DNA of 64,000 bases from Amycolatopsis lexingtonensis (GTDB lineage: Bacteria; Actinomycetota; Actinomycetes; Mycobacteriales; Pseudonocardiaceae): positions 5,129,501 through 5,193,500 of the forward strand of contig NZ_JADBEG010000001.1 of assembly GCF_014873755.1 (NCBI RefSeq). Direction: 5' to 3'. The position numbers and the translations under genes were made by a program. The notes beneath the pieces are model-generated. The model saw only the letters and a list, made by a program, of their open reading frames with translations, made no database searches and was not told where the DNA came from. Of the stretch, positions 43,325 through 52,472 are shown in pieces (position 1 is the stretch's first letter; every line of letters starts with the position of its first letter).

Positions 43325-46300
43325 CTCCCGACAAAATCGGACAAAGACTCGACGTCATAGCCCAGCAGTTGCCCATTGTACAAGTCCGCACTGCCACCAC
43401 CCGACTTGCCCCGTAGCCCATAAGTGATGAATCCGTGCTCATCCTTGACGTGCACTTGACGGATATCACTGGTCACCCGGGGCAGGCCATCGAGTCCACG
43501 TTCTCGGATCGAGGGCGACGGCGGGTAGTCGATGGCGCCGTTGTCGATCAGCAACTGCCGGGTTCCCGGCTTCGCGTACATCGTCACCACGACGTCGTAC
43601 TTCCCGCGCTTGAACTTGGGGATCCGTCGCTGGATGTAACCAGGGTCGTCGACGATGAAACTCTCGTTCTTGCGGGGAACGATGCCGTTCTTCTTGAAGG
43701 ACTCGAACTCTTCGAACGACATCGCCCGGTAGAAGACCTCGAGCTTCCCCTGCGCGACCAGGTCGGAGACCGGGAGATCCCCGATGTCCTGGACCACGTC
43801 CCCGTTGGGCCCGCGGACGAGATCGCGGAAGTGCCGGTAGACGTCGAACCACTTCTGCAGGTCACCCTGGTCGTCGGCCACCTTGTCCGCCGGCAGGTTC
43901 GGGTTGCTCGAGGTGGTGCCGTCGGCGAGGTACTGCTCCTGCGCGCCGACCGGGATCGGATCGGGGACGCGCAGCGCGCGGTCGTTGGCGACCTTGCGAG
44001 CGGCGATGCCCGGCGGCGGGGGCGGCGGCTGCCAGCGCGGTGCCACGCGCTTGCCCGGACCACCGCAGGACACCCGGCAGCCGCCGGATTTGCCCGAACC
44101 ACCGTGCAGCGTGGCCGTTGCGGTGGCGTTGGCGCGACTGGGCGGTAGCGGTCCGACGACGACGGGGTTCCGGATATCGCCCGGCCCGTATGTGGTGACG
44201 CGGGGGACGAACGTCATCATCCACATGCAGGTGAGGTAGGCGTACCCGGAATAGTTGTCGCAAACCCCGTTGGGGTCGACTTCGTTGATGACCGACCACG
44301 GATCCGAGGCCTGGTGCCCGTCGAGGTCGACCTGGCCCAGCGGATCGGCGTTGCCGAAGAGGTACCGGTTCCCCCCGGTCGAAGGGCCGCCCGGGTCGAC
44401 CTGGATGTCGTCCCGGCTGGTGAACGAGCCGGTTCCCGGCGAATACCACCGGGCACCCATGTCGACCTGGCCCGTCGACGGATCCGTGTAGTCCGACTGG
44501 AACCCCAGCGACGAAGTCGTCCCCGCGGAGGCCGTCCTCGCGCCGAACGGGTCGAAGCTCGAAGATCCGGTCAGCTGTGCCGCGGCCGGGTCCAGCCCCC
44601 CGACGACGTCGAAGTGCCGGTCGGTCAGGTCGATGCGCCCACTGCCCGAGCCGGGCTTCTCGGCGAGCAGCCCGTTCCGGCTGTCTCGCGAGAACGTCGA
44701 CGTGCCGTCCGAGGTCAGGTCCAAGCTCGTACCGTCATACGACAGGGCCTGGTCGTTCCGCGACGACGCCCGATCCAGGCCGTCGTACGCGTACGTGGCC
44801 GAGCCCTGCTTCACCGCCCGGTCGAACGCGTCGAACTCCGATGTCACCGTTCCGGCCGGGCCGGTTCGGGCGTTCAACGTGCCCCGCGCGCTCCATGTCA
44901 GCGTGTCCGCGCCGTCCGTCAGCTGGCGGTTGCGCTCGTCGAACGTCGCTGTGCGGTCGCCCGCCTGCACTCGGTTGCCCGAGGCGTCCCACGCGTACGA
45001 GGTCGTCTTGCCGCCGGCGCTCCACGACGTCAGGCGGCCCGCCTGGTCGTAGCCGTAGGTGTTGTCGCCGGCTCCGGCCACTCCCGTCGTCTTCTTGCCG
45101 GTGAGGCGGTCGTCGAGGTCGTAGCTGTAGGCCAGCGCCGCGAGCGAGACGCCGCCGGTGGCCTTGAGCTCGTCGCTCGTCTGACGGCCGAAGTCGTCGT
45201 AGCCGTAGGTGCGGACGCGGCCGCTGCCGTAGTCGATCGACGCGAGGTTGCCCGCGTCGTCGTAGCCGAGCGTCTGCTTGACGCCGGTCAGGCCGTCCTG
45301 CTGGGTCGACAGGCGTCCCTGCTGGTAGCCGAACACCGCGGTGCCCGCTCCGTCGACGCGCTGGGTCAGCCGCCCGGAACCGTCGTAGGAGTACGCCGAC
45401 GTTCCCGACACCGGCCCGGTGCTGGTCAGCAGGTCACCGCGGTCGTCGTAGGTGAACGTCTTCTCGCCTCCGGGCGCGTTCACCGCCAGCAGGCGCCCGG
45501 ACGGGTCGAACCGCTGGACGCGGTCCGGGGTCGGCTGGGCCGCGCCGGTGCCGGTTTCCAGCGTCAGCCGGCCCAGTGCGTCGAACGTCCGCTGCCGGAC
45601 GACGCCGCCCGGTGCCTGGACGCGCTCCGGCCGGCCGGCGAGGTCGTACGTGGTCGTCCACGTGCGGTCCGCGGCGGCCGGGTGGGCCGCCGTGGCCGGT
45701 TCGAGCACCGATTCGGACAGGCCCAGCGCGTTGTACGTCTCGATCGTGCTGTTGCCGCGGCCGTCGGTCGACCGGGTCCGGTTGCCCGCCGCGTCGTAGC
45801 CGAAGGACGTCGTGATCGACGTCGTGTCGGTGGTCGGCTCCTGCTGCCGGACCAGGAGGCCGCGGGAGTCGTAGTCGAACCGGGTGGTGCGGCCGAGCGC
45901 GTCCGACGCGGTGACCTTGTCGCCGTCCGCGTCGTAGCCGACCGAGCTCTTGCGCAGGACGCGCTCGGCCGGGTCGAGGCTGTAGAACCCGGTGGCCCGG
46001 CCTGCCGGGTCGTAGCTCACGTAGCCCGTGCGGCCGTGGCCGTCGGACTGCCGGACCTGGCGCCCGGCGAAGTCGTAGCCGAAGCGCGAGACCACCCCCG
46101 CCGGGTCCGTGGTCGTGGTCCGCTGCCCGAGCACGTCGTACTCGTTCTTCGTCAGCTCGCCGGTCGGCGCCGTCGAGGAGACGAGGTTGCCGGCGTCGTC
46201 GTAGCGGAGCTTGGTGCTGTACGCGGCCGGTGCCGGACGGCGCTCGATCCGGGTCGCCGTGACCTGCCGCCCGAAGTCGTCGTAGGTGGCTTCCACCCGC

Positions 46301-49300
46301 GAACCGGTCGGGTCTGTGGTCGAGAGCAGCTCGCCCTCGGTCGTGTAGCCGTAGCTCCACACCCCGCCGGGCTGATCGCCGTCGGCCGGGTCCGGGTCGG
46401 TGCGCTCGACCAGACGGCCGAGCTGGTCGTACCGGTAGCGGGTGACCGCGCCGGCCGGGTCCGTGACGCTCAGCAGGTTGCCCATCGCGTCGTACTGCCG
46501 GGTCGTGGCGACCTTCGCCGCGGTGGTCTCCCCCGGCTTGCGGTAGTCCGGCGACGCCACCTTCAGGATCCGGCTGTCCCGGTCGTAGGTGATCGTCCCG
46601 ACGTTGCCGTTCGGGTCCTTCGTCTCGGTCTGGTTCCCGAAGGTGTCGTAGCCGCCGACGACCTCCGGCCGCACCTGCGCGGCCGCCGCTCCCCCGGACT
46701 CGGCCGCGACGAGCGGCTGCGTGGTCCGGATGAGCCTGCCGAGCTTGTCGTAGGCCAGGTTCGTCGTGAACGCGACCGGATCCGCGCCACGGACGTTGCC
46801 GCGCGGTGCGGTGACCGCGGTCATCAGGCCGCGCTCGTCGTACTGGTAGGTCGTGGTCAGCTTTTCGGTCGCGCTCTTGGTCACGGACTGGCTGATCTGC
46901 CTGCCCGCCGTGTCGTAGCCGTATTCGACGCTCTCGCGGTTGCCGAGGTCGAGCCGGGTGCTGTTCGAGCTCTGTCCGGTGTGGACGGTCTTGACGACGT
47001 CCCCGCCGGGGCCGTACGTCCACTCGGTCCGGTTCGCCAGCCCCGCCGGGTCGGCGGTTTCCGCGGTCCCGCGGCCCGCCGCGTCGTACTCGAACGTCGT
47101 GACGCGGCCACCGGGCTCGGTCAGCTTGGTCTTCTGCCCCGCGGCGTCGTAGGCGTACTCCTGCAGCGTGACGTCGCGTTTCGGCGCCGCCGGGTTGAAG
47201 GGGTCGCGCACGTCGTGAGCGACGACCTTCCAGACCTTCCCGTCCCCGAAGTACCGGTAGCGGGTGGTGCGCCCCATCGAGTCGGTTTCCCGCACCCGCC
47301 GGCCCGCGAGGTCGTAGGCGTAGGACGCGAGGACCAGGGTCGGCGCCGAAGTCGTGTCCCCGGCGCCGTCGGTGTCGCCGCCCCCGCTCGCCGGATCGGT
47401 CGCCTGCCCGTTCCAGGCCCGCAGCCGGACTTCGGCCAGCGCGTTGCGCGCGGTGTAGCCGTACTCGTACTTGTTCCCGCCGGCGTCGACCATCCAGACG
47501 CGGTTGCCGAAGGAGTCGTAGCCGGAGGAGGTGACCCCGCCCTCCGGGTCGACGACCCGGCTCGCCCGGCCGAAGTCGTCGTAGTCGGTCGTCGTGACCC
47601 GGGCGGCGTCCCCGCCGGTCAGGTCCTTTTCCTCGGTGCGCACGACGTTGCCGTCGGCGTCGTAGCCGGTGAGCGTCTGCGCGGTGTGGGTGACCCCGGT
47701 GATCGCGTTGGCCACGCCGGAACCGGTCGCGGCGGTCTGGTGCGACCGGGAGTCGTAGGCGTAGGTCGTCGTCACCCCGGCCGGATCCGAGGCGCTGCTT
47801 CGCGTTTCCGTCTTCTTGCGGCCGAAGACGTCGTACGTGTACGCCGTCGTCAGGCCGGCCGGGTCGACGACCTTCGCCAGGTCGCCGTTCTTGAAATACG
47901 AGTAAGCCGTGACGCCGTTGCGCGGGTCGGTCGTCTGCAGCAGCAGGCCCGCCGGGACGTTGCCGCCGCCGACCGCCGCTTCCGTGCCGTTCGCGTACTG
48001 GTGGCGGGTCACGCCGCCGTCCGGGGTGGTCTCCGTGGAGAGGAGACCCCGGACGCCCAGGTCCGTGTACGTGTACGTCGTCGCGTACGCCGGGTCGTCC
48101 GCGTTCGCCGAACGGGCGTCGCGGGTGGACAGGAGCTTGTCGTTGCGCGGGTCCGTCACGTCGGCCGCGTTGAGGTAGTACGTCGAGTACGACGTCTGGC
48201 AGTCGCCCGGGGCCACGCGGCACGTCTTGCGCGCGATCACGTTGCCGCGCTCGTCGTTGGTCAGGACGACGGTGTTGCCGAGCTCGTCGCCGATCGTGGT
48301 CTGGAAGCCCTTGTCGTCGTAGTCGTAGGTGCGGACGCCCTGGCCGTTGACCGGGCCGCCGACCCACGTGCCGTCGCCGCCGACCGGGCCGCCGCAGTAC
48401 GTCGGGTCGCTCGGGTCCTGGGGTGCGGACGGGTCGCAGGTGGGGTTCTCCGGCGGCAGCGGGTTGCCGTCGCCGTCGCGGCGGTCCTCCGGGCGGATGC
48501 CCTGGCCCAGCGGGGCGATGTAGCGCAGGATTCGACCGCGCACCGGGTCGTAGTCGTAGAAGTGCGGGCGGTTCCCCGGATCCGTGACCTGCGTCGTGCG
48601 GACGAGATTGGTCTCGGTGCCGGTCACGGCGGGACGGCCGACACGCCAGTGGCCGCCGTTGCGGTCGACGACCTCGGTGATGCGGTCGGCCGGGGTGTCG
48701 TAGCTCAGCTGCGCGGCGACGCGGCCGCTCGGCAGCGTGATCTTCGTGAGCGAACTGGCCGCCGCGCGCGCCTGGTAGTGCGCGGCCGCGGTCGTCGGGC
48801 CGACGGCGTACTCGTAGAACGCCGCTTCGGCGATCTGCCCCGAGAAGAACCGGCGCGCGGCCGTGCCCCAGGCCGGCCACGCCGACGGCGGGACGGTGTA
48901 CGCCGCGCCGATCTGGTCGTACACGACGTCGTCGTGCGCGATCTCGCCCTGCGCGGTGCCGACCGCCTTGCCGTCGAGGTAGAGCGTCTGGGTCGCGAGC
49001 GCGCCGGACAGCACCACGTGGTGCCAGGCGTTGTCGTTGACCGTCGTCGCCGAGGTGATCGGGGCCGCGCCGCCGTTCCAGAACTGGCCGCGCAGCTTGC
49101 CGTCGGTGCCGACGTACAGCACCGGCACCGCGCCGGTGGGCGTGCCGCTGATCGGCGCCTTCTGGTAGCCGAAGAGCGGACCTCCCGCCGTGGTCCGGAA
49201 CCACATTTCGATGGCCAGGTCACGGTTCTTGCGCACCGTGCCGTCCGGCAGCGTCACCACCGACGACGTGCCGTTGAACGTCGCCGCGGTCCCGGTGCCG

Positions 49301-52300
49301 GTCAGCGGCCCCGGCTGGCCGAGGGTGACGTCCTTGTAGGTCCCCGCGTCCTTGCCGAGCTTGAGGCCGTTCTCGCTGGCCGCCGTGGTCCCGGACGTCT
49401 CGCCGAAGCGCCAGAACGACGAGGGGCGGGCGTCGACGACGGAGCTGCGGTAGTGCGAGCCCGCGGTGTAGTCGTAACCGGTGCACCCGTTGTCCGGATC
49501 GCACACCTTCGTCAGCCGGTCGCCGTCGTAGGTGTAGGTCCAGGTGAGCTGCTTGCCGTCGATCGGATCGGTGCTCACCGACGTGACGTGGCTGCCGGTC
49601 CACTTGAAGTACAGGATCCGGTCACTGGTCAGGCTGATCGCCCGGCTGAGGTGTTCCGGCGTGCCGTAGTCCAGCTGGACGTGGTGCCCGGCCTGGTCGT
49701 AGATCTCGATCAGCCGGCCGTCGGGGCGGAAGCGGTACAGCGTGGCCGCTTTGTCCGTCAGCACCCAGCCGCCACCCGCGGCTTCCGGCTCGATCCGGAA
49801 GTTCGCCTGCCGGCCGGGCGGCGGCGCGAACGTGCCGTCGGCGTTGCGGCCGAACCGGACCTGCTGGCCGTCCGGGTAGGTCACGACGACGTTGCCCGAA
49901 CCGTCGTTGTCGGGCAGGACGCGCATGTCGTAGCGCGTCGACCAGCCCGCGCCGAAGGCGAGGTCGGTGCGCGGGTCGAGGCTGTTGTAGGTGCGGGCGA
50001 CGGTCAGTTCCGGCCCGGTCACCTGCAGCGCGGCGTCGACCGCGCTGGAGAAGTAGTTCCCGGTCTGCGGGTCGAAGTCGCGCTGCGCGCCGCTGTAGGG
50101 CGCGTTCGCCAGGTGCGACGTGATCTCCGGCTGCGGGACCGCCGTCAGCAGGTGGCTCGGCGTGAGCTTTTCGCTCTCCGAATTCCCGTCGTAGGCGAAG
50201 ACACGCCACTGGTAGTCCTTGCTCCAGCGCAGCGCGCCGACCGGGACCGTCCACGTCCGCTTGGTCACGTACCCGGAGTCCACACAGGACACCCCGGTCA
50301 GCGTGCCGTCCGGCTTGGCGACGTACTTTTCGCAGACCTCGAAGCGGTACTTGAGGGTCGACGAGACGGGCGCGTCGACGTCGACCGCGTCGGCCCAGAG
50401 CTGCGGGGTGAGCGTGGGCGCCGAGAACCCGTTGGGCGGGTACTGCGCCTTGACGATCGGCGGGACGTCGAACACGGTCATCGACAGCCGCGTCGGCGGG
50501 ATCTGCTCGTCGGTGAACCAGGCCCCGCCGCGGCGCAGCATGCTGAAGTCGAACAGGTACTGACCGGGCTCGATGGCCTTGATGGTGGCGTCGAGCGTCA
50601 CCGAGCCGCCGCGCGGCACGTCGTTCGGCAGCGACGCGGCTTCGACCGCCCCGACCGGGGCACCGGCCGCGGTGAAGACGCGGTAGCCGAGCGCGAAGTC
50701 CGCCGCGGTCCAGGTGTCGGCGCCGCGGTTGGTGACGGTGATCTTGACCTTGCCGGCCTGCGTGCGGGTGACCGGCGGCTGGGGAACGCCGCGGTCGACG
50801 CGGTATTCGGCGTCGTAGGCGGTGTGCGTGACGAACAGGCGCGGCGGGTTCGCCGTCCGGTTGCCGGTGAACTTCTTCCAGCCGTACGGATCGGTTTCCG
50901 AAGCGCGGACCGCGAGGCCGTAGTTGGCCTGCGCGCCGGTCACCCAGCGCTGCACGAGGTCGCGGCCGCCGATGCCGAGCGGGATCAGCTCGGTCGCCGA
51001 CGGGCAGCTCGAAGCGTGCTGCTGGAGGCCGATGTACCCGTGGGCGAAGGACTCCTGCGCGAGCGCGGGACCGAAGGCGGGCCCGGGGTAGCCGGACGCG
51101 GTGGTCCACGGGGCGGTGACGTCGTGCACGGTGACCGGGCGCGGCTGGCAGGACCACGACCAGGTGCTCTTCAGCGTGAGCTGGGCACCGAGGATCTTGT
51201 GGTTGCGCAGCCGGCTTTCCACACCGCTGAAGGACAGGTAGCTCGCGGCCTTGACGGACCCGGTCGTCCCGATCTTGAGCTCGGTCGAGCCGTCGAGCCG
51301 GGAACCGCCCTGGAACACGGCGGCGCCGTCGGACGCGGTGGTCTCGACGCTGGGGTCGACCTCCACCGGGTAGACGCGCGCGGAGTCCTTGAGCCAGTTC
51401 GGGTCCAGCTTGACGCGGAGCACGAACGCGCCGGCGTTTTCCCGCAGTTCGTAGGTCACGCCCTCGGACCGGGCGGGGTCGCCGGTCGCGGGATCACGCC
51501 GGGAGTCGGTCATGAAGCCGGCCGGGATCCGGGCGCGCTCGCGCCCGGACGTGTCGGTGAGCGAGATCCGCCCGTCCACGAGGGACGGCCGGAGTCCCTT
51601 CAACCGCAACGGGAAGTCCCACGTCGCCGCGGCCTCCGGCGAGGTGAGGACGAGCGTTTCCTTGACGCCGCCGGGCACCACGTCGAGCCGGAGGTCGGCA
51701 CCGGCCCGCACGCCCGGGTAGACGATGCGGCTGCCGGAGACGGCACCGGCCGACGGCACGGCACCGCCTACGCCGTAACCGAATTCGTGGTCGCCGTCCA
51801 GGGTGACGTGGACGAGGTCGTTCCCGGCCGCCTTGGCGGCGAAGGTGATCCGCTCGGCGTCGGCCGCGTTGGACCAGCCGGTGCCCGCGGGCACGATCGC
51901 CGTGTCGATCGGCTGGTAGCTGCCGTCCGGCGCGCGGAAGTTGATCGGCTCCTCGCCGAACTCCGTGGTGAGGGTGCCGTCGGTGTTGGCGTAGGTCTTG
52001 TCCGTGGCGGTGCGCCGCTCCGGCAGCTCACGGCTGGTCTTCTCGTCGAACCCGGTCACGTGCGAAGGCGCGCTCCCGACCTGCACGGCGTTCGCGCCGA
52101 CCTTCGCCTCCCCGGCGGCCACCGCGGGGTACTTCGACTGCAGCGACTTCGGCCCGGCGGTGTTGGCCGGCCCGGCCGGGTCGTCCCCCTGCTCCCCCGC
52201 CGTCCCGGCCAGCTGCTTCGGGGCGAGCGCCATGGCCTGCTGCAGCAGGTTGGCGCCGGCGTCCGGCCCGGCCGGGATCGACGGCCCGACGATTCCCGCC

Positions 52301-52371
52301 GTCAGCGCGACGACGAGGACCAGCAACCCGGCCCGGCTCGCGTGCCCGGTCTTGCGACGTGGAGAAAACAT
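43321..52371 (-). CDS. Secreted Rhs/YD-repeat polymorphic toxin
   Basis: This 3016-residue protein has a signal peptide (basic RRKTGHASR, then a hydrophobic stretch, about 1-35), an N-terminal DNRLRE-like region and Ig-like domains (about 60-740), a DUF6531-like entry (about 760), a LamG-like concanavalin domain (about 1000-1190), YD repeats to about 2640, the Rhs core (about 2640-2690: GARWYSPGTGSFTSRD, GNRYLFGNADPLG), a Pro-rich linker with two Cys, and a C-terminal toxin of about 160 residues. YD repeats form a cocoon-like shell around the toxin. The toxin reads YRAMSFEEFESFKKNGIVP then FIVDDPGY, which weakly suggests an ADP-ribosyltransferase fold. ATG at 52371 has a GAGGGCGGG site; an in-frame ATG lies 18 bases upstream. 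Confidence 0.9.
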   Translation of the reverse strand: MFSPRRKTGHASRAGLLVLVVALTAGIVGPSIPAGPDAGANLLQQAMALAPKQLAGTAGEQGDDPAGPANTAGPKSLQSKYPAVAAGEAKVGANAVQVGSAPSHVTGFDEKTSRELPERRTATDKTYANTDGTLTTEFGEEPINFRAPDGSYQPIDTAIVPAGTGWSNAADAERITFAAKAAGNDLVHVTLDGDHEFGYGVGGAVPSAGAVSGSRIVYPGVRAGADLRLDVVPGGVKETLVLTSPEAAATWDFPLRLKGLRPSLVDGRISLTDTSGRERARIPAGFMTDSRRDPATGDPARSEGVTYELRENAGAFVLRVKLDPNWLKDSARVYPVEVDPSVETTASDGAAVFQGGSRLDGSTELKIGTTGSVKAASYLSFSGVESRLRNHKILGAQLTLKSTWSWSCQPRPVTVHDVTAPWTTASGYPGPAFGPALAQESFAHGYIGLQQHASSCPSATELIPLGIGGRDLVQRWVTGAQANYGLAVRASETDPYGWKKFTGNRTANPPRLFVTHTAYDAEYRVDRGVPQPPVTRTQAGKVKITVTNRGADTWTAADFALGYRVFTAAGAPVGAVEAASLPNDVPRGGSVTLDATIKAIEPGQYLFDFSMLRRGGAWFTDEQIPPTRLSMTVFDVPPIVKAQYPPNGFSAPTLTPQLWADAVDVDAPVSSTLKYRFEVCEKYVAKPDGTLTGVSCVDSGYVTKRTWTVPVGALRWSKDYQWRVFAYDGNSESEKLTPSHLLTAVPQPEITSHLANAPYSGAQRDFDPQTGNYFSSAVDAALQVTGPELTVARTYNSLDPRTDLAFGAGWSTRYDMRVLPDNDGSGNVVVTYPDGQQVRFGRNADGTFAPPPGRQANFRIEPEAAGGGWVLTDKAATLYRFRPDGRLIEIYDQAGHHVQLDYGTPEHLSRAISLTSDRILYFKWTGSHVTSVSTDPIDGKQLTWTYTYDGDRLTKVCDPDNGCTGYDYTAGSHYRSSVVDARPSSFWRFGETSGTTAASENGLKLGKDAGTYKDVTLGQPGPLTGTGTAATFNGTSSVVTLPDGTVRKNRDLAIEMWFRTTAGGPLFGYQKAPISGTPTGAVPVLYVGTDGKLRGQFWNGGAAPITSATTVNDNAWHHVVLSGALATQTLYLDGKAVGTAQGEIAHDDVVYDQIGAAYTVPPSAWPAWGTAARRFFSGQIAEAAFYEYAVGPTTAAAHYQARAAASSLTKITLPSGRVAAQLSYDTPADRITEVVDRNGGHWRVGRPAVTGTETNLVRTTQVTDPGNRPHFYDYDPVRGRILRYIAPLGQGIRPEDRRDGDGNPLPPENPTCDPSAPQDPSDPTYCGGPVGGDGTWVGGPVNGQGVRTYDYDDKGFQTTIGDELGNTVVLTNDERGNVIARKTCRVAPGDCQTSYSTYYLNAADVTDPRNDKLLSTRDARSANADDPAYATTYTYTDLGVRGLLSTETTPDGGVTRHQYANGTEAAVGGGNVPAGLLLQTTDPRNGVTAYSYFKNGDLAKVVDPAGLTTAYTYDVFGRKKTETRSSASDPAGVTTTYAYDSRSHQTAATGSGVANAITGVTHTAQTLTGYDADGNVVRTEEKDLTGGDAARVTTTDYDDFGRASRVVDPEGGVTSSGYDSFGNRVWMVDAGGNKYEYGYTARNALAEVRLRAWNGQATDPASGGGDTDGAGDTTSAPTLVLASYAYDLAGRRVRETDSMGRTTRYRYFGDGKVWKVVAHDVRDPFNPAAPKRDVTLQEYAYDAAGQKTKLTEPGGRVTTFEYDAAGRGTAETADPAGLANRTEWTYGPGGDVVKTVHTGQSSNSTRLDLGNRESVEYGYDTAGRQISQSVTKSATEKLTTTYQYDERGLMTAVTAPRGNVRGADPVAFTTNLAYDKLGRLIRTTQPLVAAESGGAAAAQVRPEVVGGYDTFGNQTETKDPNGNVGTITYDRDSRILKVASPDYRKPGETTAAKVATTRQYDAMGNLLSVTDPAGAVTRYRYDQLGRLVERTDPDPADGDQPGGVWSYGYTTEGELLSTTDPTGSRVEATYDDFGRQVTATRIERRPAPAAYSTKLRYDDAGNLVSSTAPTGELTKNEYDVLGQRTTTTDPAGVVSRFGYDFAGRQVRQSDGHGRTGYVSYDPAGRATGFYSLDPAERVLRKSSVGYDADGDKVTASDALGRTTRFDYDSRGLLVRQQEPTTDTTSITTSFGYDAAGNRTRSTDGRGNSTIETYNALGLSESVLEPATAAHPAAADRTWTTTYDLAGRPERVQAPGGVVRQRTFDALGRLTLETGTGAAQPTPDRVQRFDPSGRLLAVNAPGGEKTFTYDDRGDLLTSTGPVSGTSAYSYDGSGRLTQRVDGAGTAVFGYQQGRLSTQQDGLTGVKQTLGYDDAGNLASIDYGSGRVRTYGYDDFGRQTSDELKATGGVSLAALAYSYDLDDRLTGKKTTGVAGAGDNTYGYDQAGRLTSWSAGGKTTSYAWDASGNRVQAGDRTATFDERNRQLTDGADTLTWSARGTLNARTGPAGTVTSEFDAFDRAVKQGSATYAYDGLDRASSRNDQALSYDGTSLDLTSDGTSTFSRDSRNGLLAEKPGSGSGRIDLTDRHFDVVGGLDPAAAQLTGSSSFDPFGARTASAGTTSSLGFQSDYTDPSTGQVDMGARWYSPGTGSFTSRDDIQVDPGGPSTGGNRYLFGNADPLGQVDLDGHQASDPWSVINEVDPNGVCDNYSGYAYLTCMWMMTFVPRVTTYGPGDIRNPVVVGPLPPSRANATATATLHGGSGKSGGCRVSCGGPGKRVAPRWQPPPPPPGIAARKVANDRALRVPDPIPVGAQEQYLADGTTSSNPNLPADKVADDQGDLQKWFDVYRHFRDLVRGPNGDVVQDIGDLPVSDLVAQGKLEVFYRAMSFEEFESFKKNGIVPRKNESFIVDDPGYIQRRIPKFKRGKYDVVVTMYAKPGTRQLLIDNGAIDYPPSPSIRERGLDGLPRVTSDIRQVHVKDEHGFITYGLRGKSGGGSADLYNGQLLGYDVESLSDFVGR

Positions 52372-52420
52372 GGGAAATCCCGCCCTCATCGGTCGGACGA
52401 CTGCACGGCAAGGGGACAGC

Positions 52421-52454
52421 CGGGCGGGCCTCGAACCACGTCGAGGCCCGCCCG
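52421..52454 (-). terminator. Hairpin between the beta-propeller and Rhs genes
   Basis: CGGGCGGGCCTCGA (52421-52434) and TCGAGGCCCGCCCG (52441-52454) form a perfect 14-bp stem with a 6-nt loop. It lies just after the stop of the beta-propeller gene on the minus strand. It would limit read-through into the Rhs gene, so either the Rhs gene has its own promoter in the remaining about 50 bp or it depends on partial read-through. Confidence 0.75.
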
Positions 52455-52472
52455 CCCGTCAGGCGAACTGCG

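Noticed and set aside
45434..49204. A second minus-strand frame of over 1200 codons inside the Rhs gene
   Set aside because: It is an out-of-frame Arg/Pro/Gly-rich shadow of the Rhs frame with no domain of its own.
43321..52371. YD repeats considered as DNA tandem repeats or a CRISPR-like array
   Set aside because: The periodicity is at the protein level and the units are divergent in DNA, so the gene is not a repeat array.
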